From positions 150,771-214,770 of the forward strand of contig NZ_AQXB01000006.1 in NCBI RefSeq assembly GCF_000375365.1: a stretch of 64,000 nt of DNA, given 5' to 3'. Numbering within the stretch: position 1 is the first letter of the stretch; every line of letters begins with the position of its first letter. Source of the stretch: Corynebacterium mastitidis DSM 44356 (lineage in GTDB: Bacteria; Actinomycetota; Actinomycetes; Mycobacteriales; Mycobacteriaceae). The position numbers and the translations under genes are program-made. Below, in pieces: positions 51,256 to 61,860 of this stretch. A model generated the notes under the pieces. The model ran no database searches. It was not told where the DNA came from and was given only the letters and a program-made list of their open reading frames with translations.

Positions 51256-51839
51256 GGGATCACCCGCACGTCCCCGTAGCCGGCCACCGTGGCCGCGAGC
51301 GCCCCGGCGCAGGCGCGCTCCCCCCGGCTAAAGATCAGCGCCCGGGCACCGCCCGCGCGCTCCTCCAGCACCCGCCGCGCGGAGGGCGAGAAGTAGCCGC
51401 GCTCGTCCACCAGCGCGGCGTGCAGGGCCTCGTCCACGCGCAGCGTGGTCACGTAGCCGTCGGACTCCTCCTCTTCGGCGATGAACTCCTCTGCCATGTC
51501 CGCGGTGATCGTCCCGCGCCCGCCGGGCTCCCCCAGCGCGCCCGTGGCGCGCCCGGAGGCCTCCCAGGCGTGCAGGCCGCCGTCAAGGACCGCGACGTTG
51601 CGCAGGCCCGCCACCCTGGCCAGCCACCACACGCAGGGCGCCAGCTCTCCGTAGGCCACCACCGGGGTGGCGTCGCTAATGCCCAGGGCCTCGAAGCGAT
51701 CCCGGGGATCGGCCACGGGCTCGCTGAGGTCCACCGCCAGCGAGCCGGGAATGCCCTCGCCCGGGTGATCCGTGGCGTAGAGGATCGCCGCCTTGCCCCG
51801 CAAGCCGGCGCACTGTTCCACATCGATGATTGCCGCCAT
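51252..51839 (-). CDS. rhodanese-like sulfurtransferase homologue without active-site cysteine
   Basis: This 195-residue protein resembles a two-domain rhodanese: MAAIIDVEQCAGLRGKAAIL, PGSLAVDLSEPVADPRDRFE and LRNVAVLDGGLHAWEASG in the first half. The second half ends ALIFSRGERACAGALAATVA, where the catalytic Cys loop (C-x-S-G type) is replaced by FSRGE and the rest of the domain is cut short. Sulfur transfer is therefore doubtful. AAGGTGG precedes the ATG at 51839. A similar gene between scpA and scpB exists in other corynebacteria, so a structural or regulatory role is possible. Confidence 0.7.
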   Translation of the reverse strand: MAAIIDVEQCAGLRGKAAILYATDHPGEGIPGSLAVDLSEPVADPRDRFEALGISDATPVVAYGELAPCVWWLARVAGLRNVAVLDGGLHAWEASGRATGALGEPGGRGTITADMAEEFIAEEEESDGYVTTLRVDEALHAALVDERGYFSPSARRVLEERAGGARALIFSRGERACAGALAATVAGYGDVRVIP

Positions 51840-51849
51840 GCGCACCACC

Positions 51850-52629
51850 TTAATCCCAATTAGCTGCGGCAACGACCGCCGGATCCACCTCCAGGCCGGT
51901 CCAGGCCACGCTGAGCTCGCCCAGCGGGTCCGGCTGGTCCACCTCCACCGCCTTGGCCTTGTACAGCTCCAGCAGCGCGAGGAAGCGCCCCACCGCCTCC
52001 ATGGAGACGCCGCAGTCCCGGGTGAGCACCGCAAACGTGAGCCAGCGCTCCACCCCGGCCAGGCGCAGCATGTCCATGAGCCGCCCCGCCTGCTCCGGCA
52101 CGGACACCGCCACCTGGTGCAGGTGATCGGTGCCCACCTCCGGCGGGGGCTTCGGGCGAAAGACCCCGGCGGCGATCTCCGCGAACCTCTCCCGGCCCGG
52201 CAGCGTCACGGGCGGCAGCAACTGGGCGTAGCGCTCCTCCATGCCCACCGCGCGGGGGTAGCGCCGCTGCGCGCGGCGCTGCCACTGGGCCAGCAGGTCC
52301 GCCACCTTCTTGTAGGCGCGGTACTGCAACAGGCGGGCGAAGAGGAGGTCGCGGGCGGACAGCAGCTCCATGTCCGCCTCGTCGTCCACCTCCCCGCGCG
52401 GGACCAGGCGCGCGGCTTTCAGGTCCAGCAGGGTCGCCGCCACCACGAGGAACTCCGTGGTCTCCTCCAGCTCCGCCGCCGCGCCCAGCGCCCGGGTATA
52501 GGCGATGAACTCGTCGGTGACCTCCGCCAGCGCCACCTCGGTGACGTTGAGCTTCTTGGCGTGGATGAGCTGCAGCAGCAGATCAAAGGGGCCCTCGAAG
52601 TTATCGAGGGCCACGCGGAAATCGCTCAC
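51850..52629 (-). CDS. scpA: segregation and condensation protein ScpA
   Basis: This 259-residue kleisin starts FRVALDNFEGPFDLLLQLIH, the strongly conserved N-terminal SMC-binding helix region, and has LEETTEFLVVAATLLDLKA and a C-terminal winged helix (GRFLALLELYKAKAVEVDQ). It closes the SMC ring. The GTG overlaps the parA stop by 4 bp. Confidence 0.94.
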   Translation of the reverse strand: MSDFRVALDNFEGPFDLLLQLIHAKKLNVTEVALAEVTDEFIAYTRALGAAAELEETTEFLVVAATLLDLKAARLVPRGEVDDEADMELLSARDLLFARLLQYRAYKKVADLLAQWQRRAQRRYPRAVGMEERYAQLLPPVTLPGRERFAEIAAGVFRPKPPPEVGTDHLHQVAVSVPEQAGRLMDMLRLAGVERWLTFAVLTRDCGVSMEAVGRFLALLELYKAKAVEVDQPDPLGELSVAWTGLEVDPAVVAAANWD

Positions 52630-53471
52630 GCCCGCTCGATGACCTCTTTGGCCAGATCCCGGTACTGCTCCGCGCCCTGCGAGCGGGGCGCCCAGGAGAT
52701 GATCGGCTCCCCGGCCACGGAGGTCTCCGGGAAGCGCACGGTGCGGGTGATCACGGAGTCAAAGACCTTGTCCCCAAAGACCTCCACCACCCGGGACATC
52801 ACCTCGCGGGCGTGGCTCGTGCGGCGGTCGAACATGGTCACCAGGATGCCCATGATGTCCAGGTCAAAGTTCAGGCGGTCGCGCACCTTCTCCACGGTGT
52901 CCGTGAGCAGGGCTAGGCCGCGCAGGGAGAAGTACTCGCACTCCATGGGGATGATGACCCCGTGGGCGCAGGCCAGGGCGTTGACCGTGAGCAGCCCCAG
53001 GGAGGGCTGGCAGTCCAGGATGATGAAGTCGTAGTCCCTCATGACCGGGCGCAGGGCGCGCGCCAGGGTCTGCTCGCGCCCCACCTCGTTGACCAGCTGA
53101 ATCTCCGCCGCGGAGAGGTCGATGTTGGCGGGCACCAGGTCCATGCCCGGCACGCTCGTGCGGTGCAGCGCGCTGTGGATGCTGGATCGGTTGTCCACCA
53201 GCAGGTTGTACACAGTGACGTCCAGGTCCTCGTGCGGGACGCCGAGCCCGGCGGACAGCGCCCCCTGCGGGTCGAGGTCAACGAGCAGGACTTTACGGCC
53301 CAGCTCCGCCAGGCACGCGCCCAGGTTGATGGTGGAGGTGGTCTTGCCCACCCCACCCTTTTGATTGCACATCGCCACGATCGTGGCCGGCCCGTGGCTG
53401 GTCAGCGGGGCGGGCTCGGGCAGGTCACGCAGCGGCCTGCCCGTTAGCCCGACGTCATCGCCCACAGTCAT
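52626..53471 (-). CDS. parA: ParA-family ATPase
   Basis: The protein has 281 residues from the ATG at 53471 (AAGGAAG upstream; a GTG at 53477 is an alternative). It has the deviant Walker A CNQKGGVGKTTSTINLGA, LLVDLDPQGALSAGLG, DYDFIILDCQPSLGLLTVNA and MFDRRTSHAREVMSRV. It belongs to the Soj-like proteins encoded with scpAB in actinobacteria and is probably distinct from the oriC-proximal ParA of ParABS. It may act in chromosome positioning. A 10-bp palindrome ACACCGGTGT at 53493-53502 lies in its promoter region. Confidence 0.9.
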   Translation of the reverse strand: MTVGDDVGLTGRPLRDLPEPAPLTSHGPATIVAMCNQKGGVGKTTSTINLGACLAELGRKVLLVDLDPQGALSAGLGVPHEDLDVTVYNLLVDNRSSIHSALHRTSVPGMDLVPANIDLSAAEIQLVNEVGREQTLARALRPVMRDYDFIILDCQPSLGLLTVNALACAHGVIIPMECEYFSLRGLALLTDTVEKVRDRLNFDLDIMGILVTMFDRRTSHAREVMSRVVEVFGDKVFDSVITRTVRFPETSVAGEPIISWAPRSQGAEQYRDLAKEVIERA

Positions 53472-53621
53472 ACCCACTTCCTTGACTGAACTACACCGGT
53501 GTCATTCCTGCTACAAGACTACAGGGTCGCCCCGGCCTTTACAGAAACAAGTCCGTGGACTTGACCCGGCCCGCCGACGCCCCCTGTCGCCGCGCTGCCC
53601 TGCACCGCCCCGCACCGCCCG

Positions 53622-54476
53622 CTAGGCCCGGGGGTGCGCCTGCCGCCACACGCTGCGCAGGCTGTCCGCGGTGACGTGGGTGTAGATCTGGGTGGTGGTC
53701 ACCGAGGAGTGCCCGAGCAGCTCCTGCACCACGCGAACGTCCGCCCCGCCCTGAAGCAGGTGGGTGGCAAAGCTATGGCGCAGCGTGTGCGGGGAGATGT
53801 GCTTGTCAATCCCCGCGGCCGCCGCGCGCGCCTTGAGCACCGCCCAACTGCTCTGCCGCGAGAGCCGCCCCCCGCGCCGGTTCAAAAACAGCGCCCGCCC
53901 GCCCTGGAACGCCGGGCGCCCGCGCACGGTGTACGCCTCCACCGCGCGCAGCGCGGCCGTGCCCACCGGCACCATCCGCTGCTTGGAGCCCTTGCCCGTG
54001 AGCACCAGCATCTCGTCCACGTCGTCCACGTCCAGCGCCACGATCTCGGAGATGCGGGCGCCGGTGGCGTACAGCAGCTCCAGCAGCGCCCGGTCCCGCA
54101 GGTCGATCGGGCTCTCCCCCGGTATGGAGTCCAGCAGGGCGCTGACGTCCTCCACCGACCAGACGTCGGGCAGGTGCTGCCCGGTGCGCGGCGGGGATAC
54201 CTCCCGCGCCACGTCCACGTCCAGCGCCCCCTCCTCCACCGCAAAGCGGTGGAGGCCGCGCACCACCACCAGGGCCCGGCCCGCCGAGGCCGCAGACAGC
54301 CCGCCGCGCTGGATGTCCGCCACGTAGGCCTCCACGTCCGCCTTGGTCACCTGCGCCAGCGGCTTGCCCAGCCAGTCCAGGTAGCGGCGCACGTCCCGCC
54401 GGTAGTTGCTCAGCGTGTTCCCGCTGAGCCCGCGCTCCACCGCCAGGTGGTTAAGCCAGGTTTCCGCCAGCTCCAT
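53622..54476 (-). CDS. xerD: site-specific tyrosine recombinase XerD
   Basis: The protein has 284 residues. Its N-terminal SAM-like domain ([20 protein letters not shown]) and C-terminal catalytic domain carry Arg in [11 protein letters not shown], the HxLR in [20 protein letters not shown], and Tyr in TTTQIYTHV. It resolves chromosome dimers at dif together with XerC. The ATG at 54476 is chosen because the family begins there; the longer open frame upstream lies within the nudix gene. It overlaps that gene by 26 bp. Confidence 0.95.
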   Translation of the reverse strand: MELAETWLNHLAVERGLSGNTLSNYRRDVRRYLDWLGKPLAQVTKADVEAYVADIQRGGLSAASAGRALVVVRGLHRFAVEEGALDVDVAREVSPPRTGQHLPDVWSVEDVSALLDSIPGESPIDLRDRALLELLYATGARISEIVALDVDDVDEMLVLTGKGSKQRMVPVGTAALRAVEAYTVRGRPAFQGGRALFLNRRGGRLSRQSSWAVLKARAAAAGIDKHISPHTLRHSFATHLLQGGADVRVVQELLGHSSVTTTQIYTHVTADSLRSVWRQAHPRA

Positions 54477-55056
54477 CACGCCTCCTCGCCAGGGCATACG
54501 GGCGCAGGTCGAAGGGGCTTTCGGCGGGGCGCGCGGCCCCCTCGGCGGCGGCAAAGATGCCCGCCACCGCGATGGAGTTCACGATCTCCCCGCGCAGCAC
54601 CATGCGCTTGGCCTCGTCCAGGGGCACCCATGCCAGCTCCATGTCCGCCTCCTCGTCCTCGGGCTCGGGGCGCTCCACGGTGCTCAGGTCGGTGGCCAGG
54701 TAGATCCGCGTGGCCTCGTCGCTCATGCCCGGGCTGGTGGCGAGGTCGAGGAGCATTCCCCACGTCCGCGCCCGCAGCCCCGTCTCCTCCCGCAGCTCGC
54801 GCCGGGCCGCGTCCAGCGCGGACTCCCCGGGAACGTCGAGAAGGCCGGCGGGCAGCTCCCAGAGCCGCCGTCCCAGCGCGTGCCGGTACTGGCGGATCAG
54901 CGCGATGCGCTCGCCGTCATAGGCCACCACGGCGGCGGAGCCGAAGTGCTCCACCACGTCGCGGTGCGCGACGCGCCGAGGCATGGTCACGGCGTCCCGG
55001 CGCACGGCGACGATGGAGGCGTCCAGGAGCAGGGAGGATTCGGTTACTTCATACAT
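54451..55056 (-). CDS. NUDIX hydrolase, ADP-ribose pyrophosphatase type
   Basis: This 201-residue protein has Nudix box [18 protein letters not shown] at about residues 78-95 (GX5EX7REUXEEXGU with the G a few residues earlier, in AGLLDVPG). [20 protein letters not shown] ahead of it is typical of ADP-ribose/NDP-sugar pyrophosphatases. It likely clears reactive nucleoside diphosphate derivatives. Its start overlaps the pyrG end by 13 bp. Confidence 0.88.
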   Translation of the reverse strand: MYEVTESSLLLDASIVAVRRDAVTMPRRVAHRDVVEHFGSAAVVAYDGERIALIRQYRHALGRRLWELPAGLLDVPGESALDAARRELREETGLRARTWGMLLDLATSPGMSDEATRIYLATDLSTVERPEPEDEEADMELAWVPLDEAKRMVLRGEIVNSIAVAGIFAAAEGAARPAESPFDLRPYALARRRDGAGGNLA

Positions 55057-56615
55057 GCCGCGATCAATCCCTCAAAGAGCGGGTGCGCCCGGGTGGGGCG
55101 GGACTTGTACTCCGGGTGCGCCTGGGTGGCCACCAGGAAGGGGTGATCGGGATACTCCACGAACTCCACCAGGCCGCCGTCCGGGGAGGTGCCGGAAAAG
55201 ACCAGGCCGGACTCCTCGATCCGCGCGCGGTAGGCGTTGTTCACCTCGTACCGGTGGCGGTGCCGCTCCGAGACCTCGGTGGTGCCGTACAGCGAGGCCA
55301 CCACCGACCCCTCCCGCAGGCGCGCCGGGTACGCGCCCAGGCGCATGGTGCCGCCCAGGTCCGCGCGCCCCGCCACGGCGTCCTCCTGCTCGGCCATCGT
55401 GGCGATCACCGGGGCGGGGGTATCGGGGTCGAACTCCGTGGACGAGGCCTCCAGTCCCAGGCTGCGGGCGGCCTCGATCACCACGCACTGCAGCCCCAGG
55501 CAGATCCCCAGCAGCGGGACCTTGTTCTCGCGGGCGTACCGCACCGCCTCGATCTTGCCCTCGATGCCACGCACCCCGAAGCCCCCGGGAACCACCAGGG
55601 CGTCGCACTCGGACAGCGGCGTAAGGTCGTCCGCCGAGATCCACCGGATGCGGGCGCGCAGCCGGTGCGCGAAGGCGGCGGCGCGCACCGCCTCGACCAC
55701 GGAGAGATAGGCGTCGGGCAGGTCGATGTACTTGCCCACGATGCCCACGGTGACCTCGCCACGCGGGTTGTGCACCCGATCCAGGAGGTCGGCCCAGGCC
55801 GTCCAGTCCACGTCGCGGAAGGGCAGGCCCAAGCGGCGGATCAGAAAGGTATCGAGGTGCTCGCGGTACAGCACCTCGGGGATGTTGTAGATGGAGGCGG
55901 AATCCGCGCAGGAGATCACGCCCTCCTCGTCCACGTCGCACATCAGGGCGATCTTCTTCTTCATCGCCTCCGGGACCTCCCGGTCGCAGCGCAGCACCAG
56001 GGCGTCCGGGACGATGCCGATGGAGCGCAGCTCCGCCACGGAGTGCTGGGTGGGCTTGGTCTTGAGCTCCCCCGAGGGGGCAAGGTAGGGCACGAGGGAG
56101 ACGTGGATGAAAAACACGTTGTCCCGGCCCACCTCGTGGCGCACCTGGCGCACGGCCTCGAGGAAGGGCTGGGACTCGATGTCCCCCACCGTGCCGCCGA
56201 TCTCGCAGATCACCACGTCGGCGTCGTCCATCGCCAGGATGCGATCCTTGATCTCGTCCGTGATATGCGGGATGACCTGGACGGTCTTGCCCAGGTACTC
56301 TCCCCGGCGCTCCTTGGCGATCACCGTGGAGTAGACCTTGCCCGTGGTGACGTTGGCGTTGGCCGTGAGATCCCGGTCGAGGAAGCGCTCGTAGTGCCCG
56401 AGGTCCAGGTCCGTCTCCGCGCCGTCCTCGGTGACAAAGACCTCGCCGTGCTCGAAGGGGTTCATCGTGCCGGGGTCCACGTTGAGGTAGGGATCGAGCT
56501 TCTGCATGGTCACGGAGAGGCCCCGCGCCGTCAGGAGCTGCCCCAGGCTCGCCGCCGTCAGCCCCTTCCCCAAAGAGGAAACCACGCCCCCCGTAACAAA
56601 AATATATTTTTTCAC
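55044..56615 (-). CDS. pyrG: CTP synthase
   Basis: This 523-residue enzyme has the synthetase domain beginning [20 protein letters not shown], with [20 protein letters not shown] and [17 protein letters not shown]. The C-terminal class I glutamine amidotransferase domain has the nucleophile in [10 protein letters not shown] and the His/Glu pair in [10 protein letters not shown]. It aminates UTP to CTP. It starts at a GTG in an A-rich stretch. Confidence 0.97.
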   Translation of the reverse strand: MKKYIFVTGGVVSSLGKGLTAASLGQLLTARGLSVTMQKLDPYLNVDPGTMNPFEHGEVFVTEDGAETDLDLGHYERFLDRDLTANANVTTGKVYSTVIAKERRGEYLGKTVQVIPHITDEIKDRILAMDDADVVICEIGGTVGDIESQPFLEAVRQVRHEVGRDNVFFIHVSLVPYLAPSGELKTKPTQHSVAELRSIGIVPDALVLRCDREVPEAMKKKIALMCDVDEEGVISCADSASIYNIPEVLYREHLDTFLIRRLGLPFRDVDWTAWADLLDRVHNPRGEVTVGIVGKYIDLPDAYLSVVEAVRAAAFAHRLRARIRWISADDLTPLSECDALVVPGGFGVRGIEGKIEAVRYARENKVPLLGICLGLQCVVIEAARSLGLEASSTEFDPDTPAPVIATMAEQEDAVAGRADLGGTMRLGAYPARLREGSVVASLYGTTEVSERHRHRYEVNNAYRARIEESGLVFSGTSPDGGLVEFVEYPDHPFLVATQAHPEYKSRPTRAHPLFEGLIAACMK

Positions 56616-56621
56616 GGAACC

Positions 56622-57365
56622 TCAGCTTAACAGATCCCGCAGCCTCACCACCAGGTTGACCTGCTCGGACACCCTATCCACGCCCCGGGCCGAGGTCACC
56701 GCGTTGCCCCGGGTGTCCAGCGCCTTGGCAAAGTTCTCCAGGCTGCGCTGCGCGAAGCCCTCCTCCTGCCCGGTGAGGATCACGATCCCCTGGGCGGGCA
56801 GGATGGTCCCGCTGGCATAGGAGATAAAGCCCGCGTCCCGCAGCGACCTGAGCAGGTCGGCGCGCTCCTCCTCCGTGGCCTGCGGCTCTCCGGTCTCGGG
56901 GTTGAGCATGAGGGCGGAGCCGAGGGCCTCGCCCGCGTGGGTCCCCGGGTCCAGGCTGTTCTCGGAGAGCTGCGCGCCCGCAGGCAGGGTGTTGGTGACG
57001 ATGGTCTTGAGGCTGTCCGCGCCCTCCTGGTCGCTAAAGCGCCGCTCCAGGGTGATCTGCCCGGCGTCGATCGCGCCCGAGCGATTCAGCCAATTGCGCA
57101 CCGGCCCCACCTGGTCCGCGGCCTCGGGCGTGGCAAAGATCAGCACCGGGCGCTGCTCCAGGGTGCCCGCCAGCGCGGCGGGGGCCAGGGCCTGCACCAC
57201 CTCATCGGAGGCGTCCGCCTCCTGCGCCTTGTTCTGCGCCTCCCGCTCGGCGCGGGACACGGCCTCCTCGTCGGTGTGGTCCACGGGGGCGAGCACGAAG
57301 GCCCCGAGGGCGGAGCCTATGGCGATGCCAAAGCCCAGGCCGGCGATGACTACTCCCTTTGCCAT
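56622..57365 (-). CDS. steB: SteB / MctB-like envelope protein (DUF3186)
   Basis: This 247-residue protein has one N-terminal membrane helix (VVIAGLGFGIAIGSALGAFV) and an extracytoplasmic domain with a coiled-coil start (AEREAQNKAQEADASDEVV). Family members are annotated as copper transporter MctB in mycobacteria; in C. glutamicum the gene next to steA is SteB, part of the RipC-FtsEX cell-separation pathway. Position and length support the SteB reading. It sits 3 bp after steA. Confidence 0.85.
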   Translation of the reverse strand: MAKGVVIAGLGFGIAIGSALGAFVLAPVDHTDEEAVSRAEREAQNKAQEADASDEVVQALAPAALAGTLEQRPVLIFATPEAADQVGPVRNWLNRSGAIDAGQITLERRFSDQEGADSLKTIVTNTLPAGAQLSENSLDPGTHAGEALGSALMLNPETGEPQATEEERADLLRSLRDAGFISYASGTILPAQGIVILTGQEEGFAQRSLENFAKALDTRGNAVTSARGVDRVSEQVNLVVRLRDLLS

Positions 57366-57368
57366 GCG

Positions 57369-58544
57369 TTACTCCTTAAACCAGCCCTGGACGGTCAGCG
57401 CCAGGTTATTCCAGGTATCGATGAGATTTTGGTTGAAGCTGCCCTCGCCGCCCATGCCCGCGATGAGGACGATCGCGGCGCAGGCCACCAGCACCCCGAG
57501 GATCGCCCACAGCCAGCCGAGGCTGCCGCCGGAGGGAACGATGTAGAGGTTGGCCACGGAGTCCGCGTCCACGAGCTTGGTGCCCACCTTGGTCCGGGTG
57601 ACCAGGGCCGCGGGGGCGTGCTTGCCCGCGAACATGCCGTCGAGGCTCAGCGGGGCGCCCGCGTTCACGATTAGCTCCGCGCCGTGGTACTCCACCAGCA
57701 GCAGCGCCAGGTCCGTGGCGGAGTCCGTGGCCGCCGGGAAGGTCATGGCCCCGATGCCGAGGTCCTGGATGCGCTCCAGGCCGGAGGCGTGCCCGTCCGC
57801 GTCGGCGGGCAGCACCACGCGCGCGCCGCTGCGCAGCGTCTCCGCCCCCACCTCCACGGGGTTTCCCACGATGAGGTGCGGGCGGTAGCCCATGTCCACC
57901 AGGGTGTCCGCGGCGCCCTCCACGCCCACGATGTAGGGCTCGTACTCGCGGATGAAGTAGCGCAGCGCCTCGACCTGCTCGCGATGGCGCGCCCCGGGGC
58001 TGACCACCAGGGTCTTGCGCCCCTGGATGTCCTCCCCGATGTCCGGGATGCCCAGGCCGTCCACCAGCAGGGGCGCCTCGGAGTTGAGGAACTCCACGGT
58101 GTTGCCAAAGTAGGCCTCCATGCGCTCCACCAGGGAGCGCTGGGCCTCGTTGAACGTCTTTTCGGCCTCCTCCCGCGCCACCACGTGGCCGTCGGCCAGG
58201 TGCTTATCCCCGTGGTACACCCCGCCCTCCTCGGTCACGCGCCCCTTCTTGCCGTCGCGCAGCCCGCCCAGGGACCCCACGGAGTCGATGAGCACAATGG
58301 AGGCGTCCAGCAGCATGGTGGGGCCGAAGTTGGGGACGGCCCCGGTGCTAAAGGCGGACTTGTTGACCACCGCCGAGGGGCGGAGGTCGATGAGATCCTG
58401 CGCAAGGCGGCGCGAAATATCCGGGGAATCAATAACCGCGATGTCCCCCTGGGAAAAACGCTTGAGGCCCTTGCCCCTGGGGGTACAATCGCGCAGCACC
58501 CCGTGCGTGCCGGGGAGATCGTCTTTGCGGGAGAACAGACTCAT
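57369..58544 (-). CDS. steA: cytokinetic ring protein SteA
   Basis: The protein has 391 residues. The cytoplasmic domain has DIAVIDSPDISRRLAQDLID and PLLVDGLGIPDIGEDIQGR, a thiamin-pyrophosphokinase-like portion (GYRPHLIVGNPVEVGAETLR), and one C-terminal transmembrane helix (LGWLWAILGVLVACAAIVLI) with a short outer tail. SteA forms a complex with SteB and promotes daughter-cell separation in Corynebacterineae. Confidence 0.9.
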   Translation of the reverse strand: MSLFSRKDDLPGTHGVLRDCTPRGKGLKRFSQGDIAVIDSPDISRRLAQDLIDLRPSAVVNKSAFSTGAVPNFGPTMLLDASIVLIDSVGSLGGLRDGKKGRVTEEGGVYHGDKHLADGHVVAREEAEKTFNEAQRSLVERMEAYFGNTVEFLNSEAPLLVDGLGIPDIGEDIQGRKTLVVSPGARHREQVEALRYFIREYEPYIVGVEGAADTLVDMGYRPHLIVGNPVEVGAETLRSGARVVLPADADGHASGLERIQDLGIGAMTFPAATDSATDLALLLVEYHGAELIVNAGAPLSLDGMFAGKHAPAALVTRTKVGTKLVDADSVANLYIVPSGGSLGWLWAILGVLVACAAIVLIAGMGGEGSFNQNLIDTWNNLALTVQGWFKE

Positions 58545-58548
58545 GCAC

Positions 58549-60249
58549 TCATGATGGCGCGTTCTCGCCGCTAAGTGGCGAAGGCGCGCGGGAAAACTCC
58601 TGAGCCCGCTCCAACAATTCCGCCGCGTGCGCCAGGCCCGTGGCGTCCACCAGGCCCGCCAGCATGCGCGCCAGCTCCTCCACGCGGCGCTGGCCGGTGA
58701 GCACCTCCACCCCGGAGGTCACCGTGTCGTCCTTGGCCACGTGCAGGTGCGTGTCCGCGTAGGCCGCCACCTGGGGCAGGTGGGTCACCGCGATCACCTG
58801 GTTGTGCCTGCCCAGCCGCGCCAGCCTGCGCCCGATCTCCATCGCGGCGCGCCCGCCCACCCCCGCGTCCACCTCGTCAAACACGAGGGTGGTGCCCGGG
58901 GACACCCCGGCCAGGATCACCTCGAGGGCCAGCATCACCCGGGACAGCTCGCCGCCGGAGGCCGCCGCGTCCACGGGGCGGGCGGGGGCCTCCGGGTTGG
59001 CGGCCAGCAGCAGCGAGACCTCGTCCAGGCCCTCCGGGCCGGGATCACCCACCCGAACGTCCACGATGAGGCGCGCCTTCGGCATCGCCAGGCCGTGCAG
59101 CTCCTCGGAGACCGCCGCGCCCAGCTCCGTGGCGGCCCGGCGCCGGGCCTTACTGATCCGGGTGCCGAGCGCGAGCACGTCCTCGTGCGCCGCGGCGACC
59201 TTGCTCTTCAGCTCCTCCAGCGCCTCCGTGGAGGTATCCATCCGCTCGAGCCGGTCCCTGGCCTTGTCCCGCCAGGCGATCACGCCGTCAATGTCCGGCG
59301 CGTACTTGCGGGTGAGGGTCTTGAGCTGGAACTGCCGCTGGAGGGCGGTCTCCAGGGCGTCGGGATCGGTGGGCAGGTCGGAGAGGAAGGCGCCCAGCTC
59401 GGCGGTGATCTCCCCCAGCGCCGAGGTGATGCCGGAGAGCCGCTGGCCTAGCTCGTCGAGCACGGGGTCGCCGTGCAGGGCGTGGGCCGCGCGCCCCAGC
59501 AGCGTCGAGGCCGGGTCCGCCTCGTCCGTCTCCCCGAAGGCCTCCGCGCCGTCGATCGCCGCCAGGGCCGTGGTGGCCTGCTCCCGCAGCCCGTCCACGT
59601 CCTGGAGGCGGCGCACCAGGGCCGCGAGCTCCTCCTCCTCGCCCGGCTGGGGGTCCACCTCCGCGATCTCCTTGAGGGCAAACTCCAGGCGGTCCGCCTC
59701 CTGCGCCAGCTCTCGGCGCGACTCCGTCCGGCGCCGCAGGTCCCGCTGGAGCTCCTTCCACGCCCGATACGCCTCCCGGTAGGGGCCGAGGTCGATCCGG
59801 GCGTAGCGGTCCAGGGCCTCGCGCTGCTGCTCCGGGGCCCGCAGCCGGAGCTGATCGTTCTGGCCGTGGATGGTCAGGAGGCCCTGGCTAAACGACGCCA
59901 GGGTTGCGGCGGGCACCGCGCGCCCGCCCAGGTGGGCGCGGGACCGCCCGCTGCTCGCCACGGTGCGCGAGGCGATGAACTCGCCGTTCTCGTCCGCCTC
60001 GCCGCCCGCCTCCTCCGCGATGGCGGCGGACTCCGCGCCCGCCACGAAGCGCCCCTCCACCACGGCCTTGCTCGCCCCGTTGCGGATGCGCGAGGCATCC
60101 GCGCGCCCGCCCGTGAGCAGGCGCAGGCCCGTGACCACCATCGTCTTACCCGCGCCGGTTTCCCCCGTGAGCACGGTGAGCCCCTCGCTGAGCTCCGCCG
60201 TGGCCTGCGGGATCACGCCGAGGTTTTCAATGGTGAGTTCAGCCAGCAT
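58549..60249 (-). CDS. recN: DNA repair protein RecN
   Basis: This 566-residue SMC-like ATPase has Walker [17 protein letters not shown] near the N-terminus ([15 protein letters not shown] start), long coiled-coil arms (about 150-370), signature [15 protein letters not shown] and Walker [21 protein letters not shown]. It holds broken DNA ends during recombination repair. The ATG at 60249 overlaps the nadK end by 11 bp. Confidence 0.95.
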   Translation of the reverse strand: MLAELTIENLGVIPQATAELSEGLTVLTGETGAGKTMVVTGLRLLTGGRADASRIRNGASKAVVEGRFVAGAESAAIAEEAGGEADENGEFIASRTVASSGRSRAHLGGRAVPAATLASFSQGLLTIHGQNDQLRLRAPEQQREALDRYARIDLGPYREAYRAWKELQRDLRRRTESRRELAQEADRLEFALKEIAEVDPQPGEEEELAALVRRLQDVDGLREQATTALAAIDGAEAFGETDEADPASTLLGRAAHALHGDPVLDELGQRLSGITSALGEITAELGAFLSDLPTDPDALETALQRQFQLKTLTRKYAPDIDGVIAWRDKARDRLERMDTSTEALEELKSKVAAAHEDVLALGTRISKARRRAATELGAAVSEELHGLAMPKARLIVDVRVGDPGPEGLDEVSLLLAANPEAPARPVDAAASGGELSRVMLALEVILAGVSPGTTLVFDEVDAGVGGRAAMEIGRRLARLGRHNQVIAVTHLPQVAAYADTHLHVAKDDTVTSGVEVLTGQRRVEELARMLAGLVDATGLAHAAELLERAQEFSRAPSPLSGENAPS

Positions 60250-61075
60250 GGTTATCCTTCCTACCACGCCAGCCCTGCACCGGCAGGTCCAGCTTGGACA
60301 CCAGGCGATCCGCAAACGGGGAATCGTCGAGGCGCACCCACCGCACGGGCCGCGTGCCCCGGGCCGCCTCCACCCGGGCCCCCGCGGGCATGGTCACCTC
60401 GCGGAAGCCGTCCATCACCACGCGCGCCGGGGACAGGGACTCCACCGCGGCCGTGGAGTGCGGGCTTATCACCAGGGGCTTGGTAAACAGCGCGTGCGCG
60501 TTGTTAGGCACCACCAGGATCGCGTCCAGCTCCGGCCACAACACCGGGCCGCCCGCGGAAAAGGCATACGCGGTGGAGCCCGTGGGCGTGGAGATCAGCA
60601 CCCCGTCGCAGCCGAAGGAACTCACCGGGCGCCCGTCCACCTCCAGGCTGGCGTCCAGCACTCCGTGCCGGTGCACGTTTTCTATGCTGACCTCGTTGAG
60701 CGCCCAGCCGTGGGCGATGGGGGCCAGGGACTCCGAGAGCACCGTGGCGTCGATGGTCATGCGATCCTCCACCCGGTAATCGCGGTCGATCACCCGCCCC
60801 ACGGCCTCCTCCAGGGACTCCGCCTCCCACTCCGCCAGGAAGCCCACGTGCCCCAGGTTGATGCCCAGCACCGGGAGGTCCGCCTCGTGGGCGATATCGG
60901 CGGCGCGCAGGAAGGTGCCATCGCCCCCGAGCACCAGCACCAGCTCCACGTTCGCGCTGACGCCCGCCCTCGGGGGTCGCACGGTCACGTTGCCCGCGGC
61001 GAGGAGTTCCGCCGCCCGCTGCGCGGCCTCCACGTTATCGCCCATCGGGGGAACCAACAGCACCTCGCGCGTCAT
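60239..61075 (-). CDS. nadK: NAD kinase
   Basis: This 278-residue enzyme has [17 protein letters not shown] (GGDG motif, about residue 50), [20 protein letters not shown], and the nucleotide block [20 protein letters not shown]. It phosphorylates NAD to NADP. The ATG at 61075 overlaps the tlyA stop (ATGA). The tlyA-nadK-recN order is standard in actinobacteria. Confidence 0.95.
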   Translation of the reverse strand: MTREVLLVPPMGDNVEAAQRAAELLAAGNVTVRPPRAGVSANVELVLVLGGDGTFLRAADIAHEADLPVLGINLGHVGFLAEWEAESLEEAVGRVIDRDYRVEDRMTIDATVLSESLAPIAHGWALNEVSIENVHRHGVLDASLEVDGRPVSSFGCDGVLISTPTGSTAYAFSAGGPVLWPELDAILVVPNNAHALFTKPLVISPHSTAAVESLSPARVVMDGFREVTMPAGARVEAARGTRPVRWVRLDDSPFADRLVSKLDLPVQGWRGRKDNHAG

Positions 61076-61860
61076 TGCGGACCCTCCTTCACCGCCTGAG
61101 CCACCATCTCCTCCACGTTGCGCGCCGGAGGGGCGCCCCGGGTGAGCCACAAAAAGAACTCCACGTTTCCCTGCGGCCCCGGCAGCGGCGAGGCCACCAC
61201 CTGCCGCAGGCCCAGGCCCAGCTCCTGCGCCTCGTGCGCCACCCGTGCGGTGGCCTCCGCGCGCAGGGCCGCGCTGCGCACCACCCCGCCGCTGCCCAGG
61301 CTCTCCTTACCCACCTCGAACTGGGGCTTGACCATCGGGAACAGATCCCCGGTCACGCACCGAGCCAGGGCCGGGAGCACGAGCCGCAGGGAGATAAAGG
61401 AAAGATCCCCCACCATCATCTCGCAGGTGCCCCCGATCTGCTCCGGGGTCAGGGAGCGCACGTTGGTGCGATCGTGCACCCGCACCCGGAGATCGTTTTG
61501 CAGCCGCCAGATCAACTGGCCGTAGCCCACGTCCACGGCCACCACCTCGCGGGCCCCGCGCCGCAGCAGCACGTCCGTGAAGCCACCCGTGGACGCCCCC
61601 GCGTCCAGCACGCGCCGTCCCGAGGGGTCCACCCCGAAGGCGTCCAGGGCGCCGATGAGCTTGTGCGCCCCGCGCGAGGCCCAGGTGTCCTCCTCGGCGG
61701 CCTCCACGCGTATCGACGCCCCCTCCTCCACCACGGTCGCAGGCTTGTGGGCGGGAAAGCCGCCCACCGTGACGCGACCGGAGCGGATCATCTCCACCGC
61801 CTGCTCCCGGGAACGAGCGATCTTGCGGCGCACCAGCTCCGCGTCCAGCCTCCTGCGCAT
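61072..61860 (-). CDS. tlyA: rRNA 2'-O-methyltransferase TlyA
   Basis: This 262-residue protein has an N-terminal S4 domain ([25 protein letters not shown]) and an FtsJ-like Rossmann methyltransferase domain with motif [21 protein letters not shown]. It methylates riboses in 16S and 23S rRNA (the target of capreomycin sensitivity in mycobacteria). The ATG at 61860 is preferred over the adjacent TTG. It shares one base with the stop of the 38-residue ORF (TGATG). Confidence 0.93.
   Translation of the reverse strand: MRRRLDAELVRRKIARSREQAVEMIRSGRVTVGGFPAHKPATVVEEGASIRVEAAEEDTWASRGAHKLIGALDAFGVDPSGRRVLDAGASTGGFTDVLLRRGAREVVAVDVGYGQLIWRLQNDLRVRVHDRTNVRSLTPEQIGGTCEMMVGDLSFISLRLVLPALARCVTGDLFPMVKPQFEVGKESLGSGGVVRSAALRAEATARVAHEAQELGLGLRQVVASPLPGPQGNVEFFLWLTRGAPPARNVEEMVAQAVKEGPQ

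Noticed and set aside
53493..53502. 10-bp palindrome ACACCGGTGT upstream of parA as a parS-like site
   Set aside because: Too short and unlike the conserved parS consensus; noted only in the parA entry.
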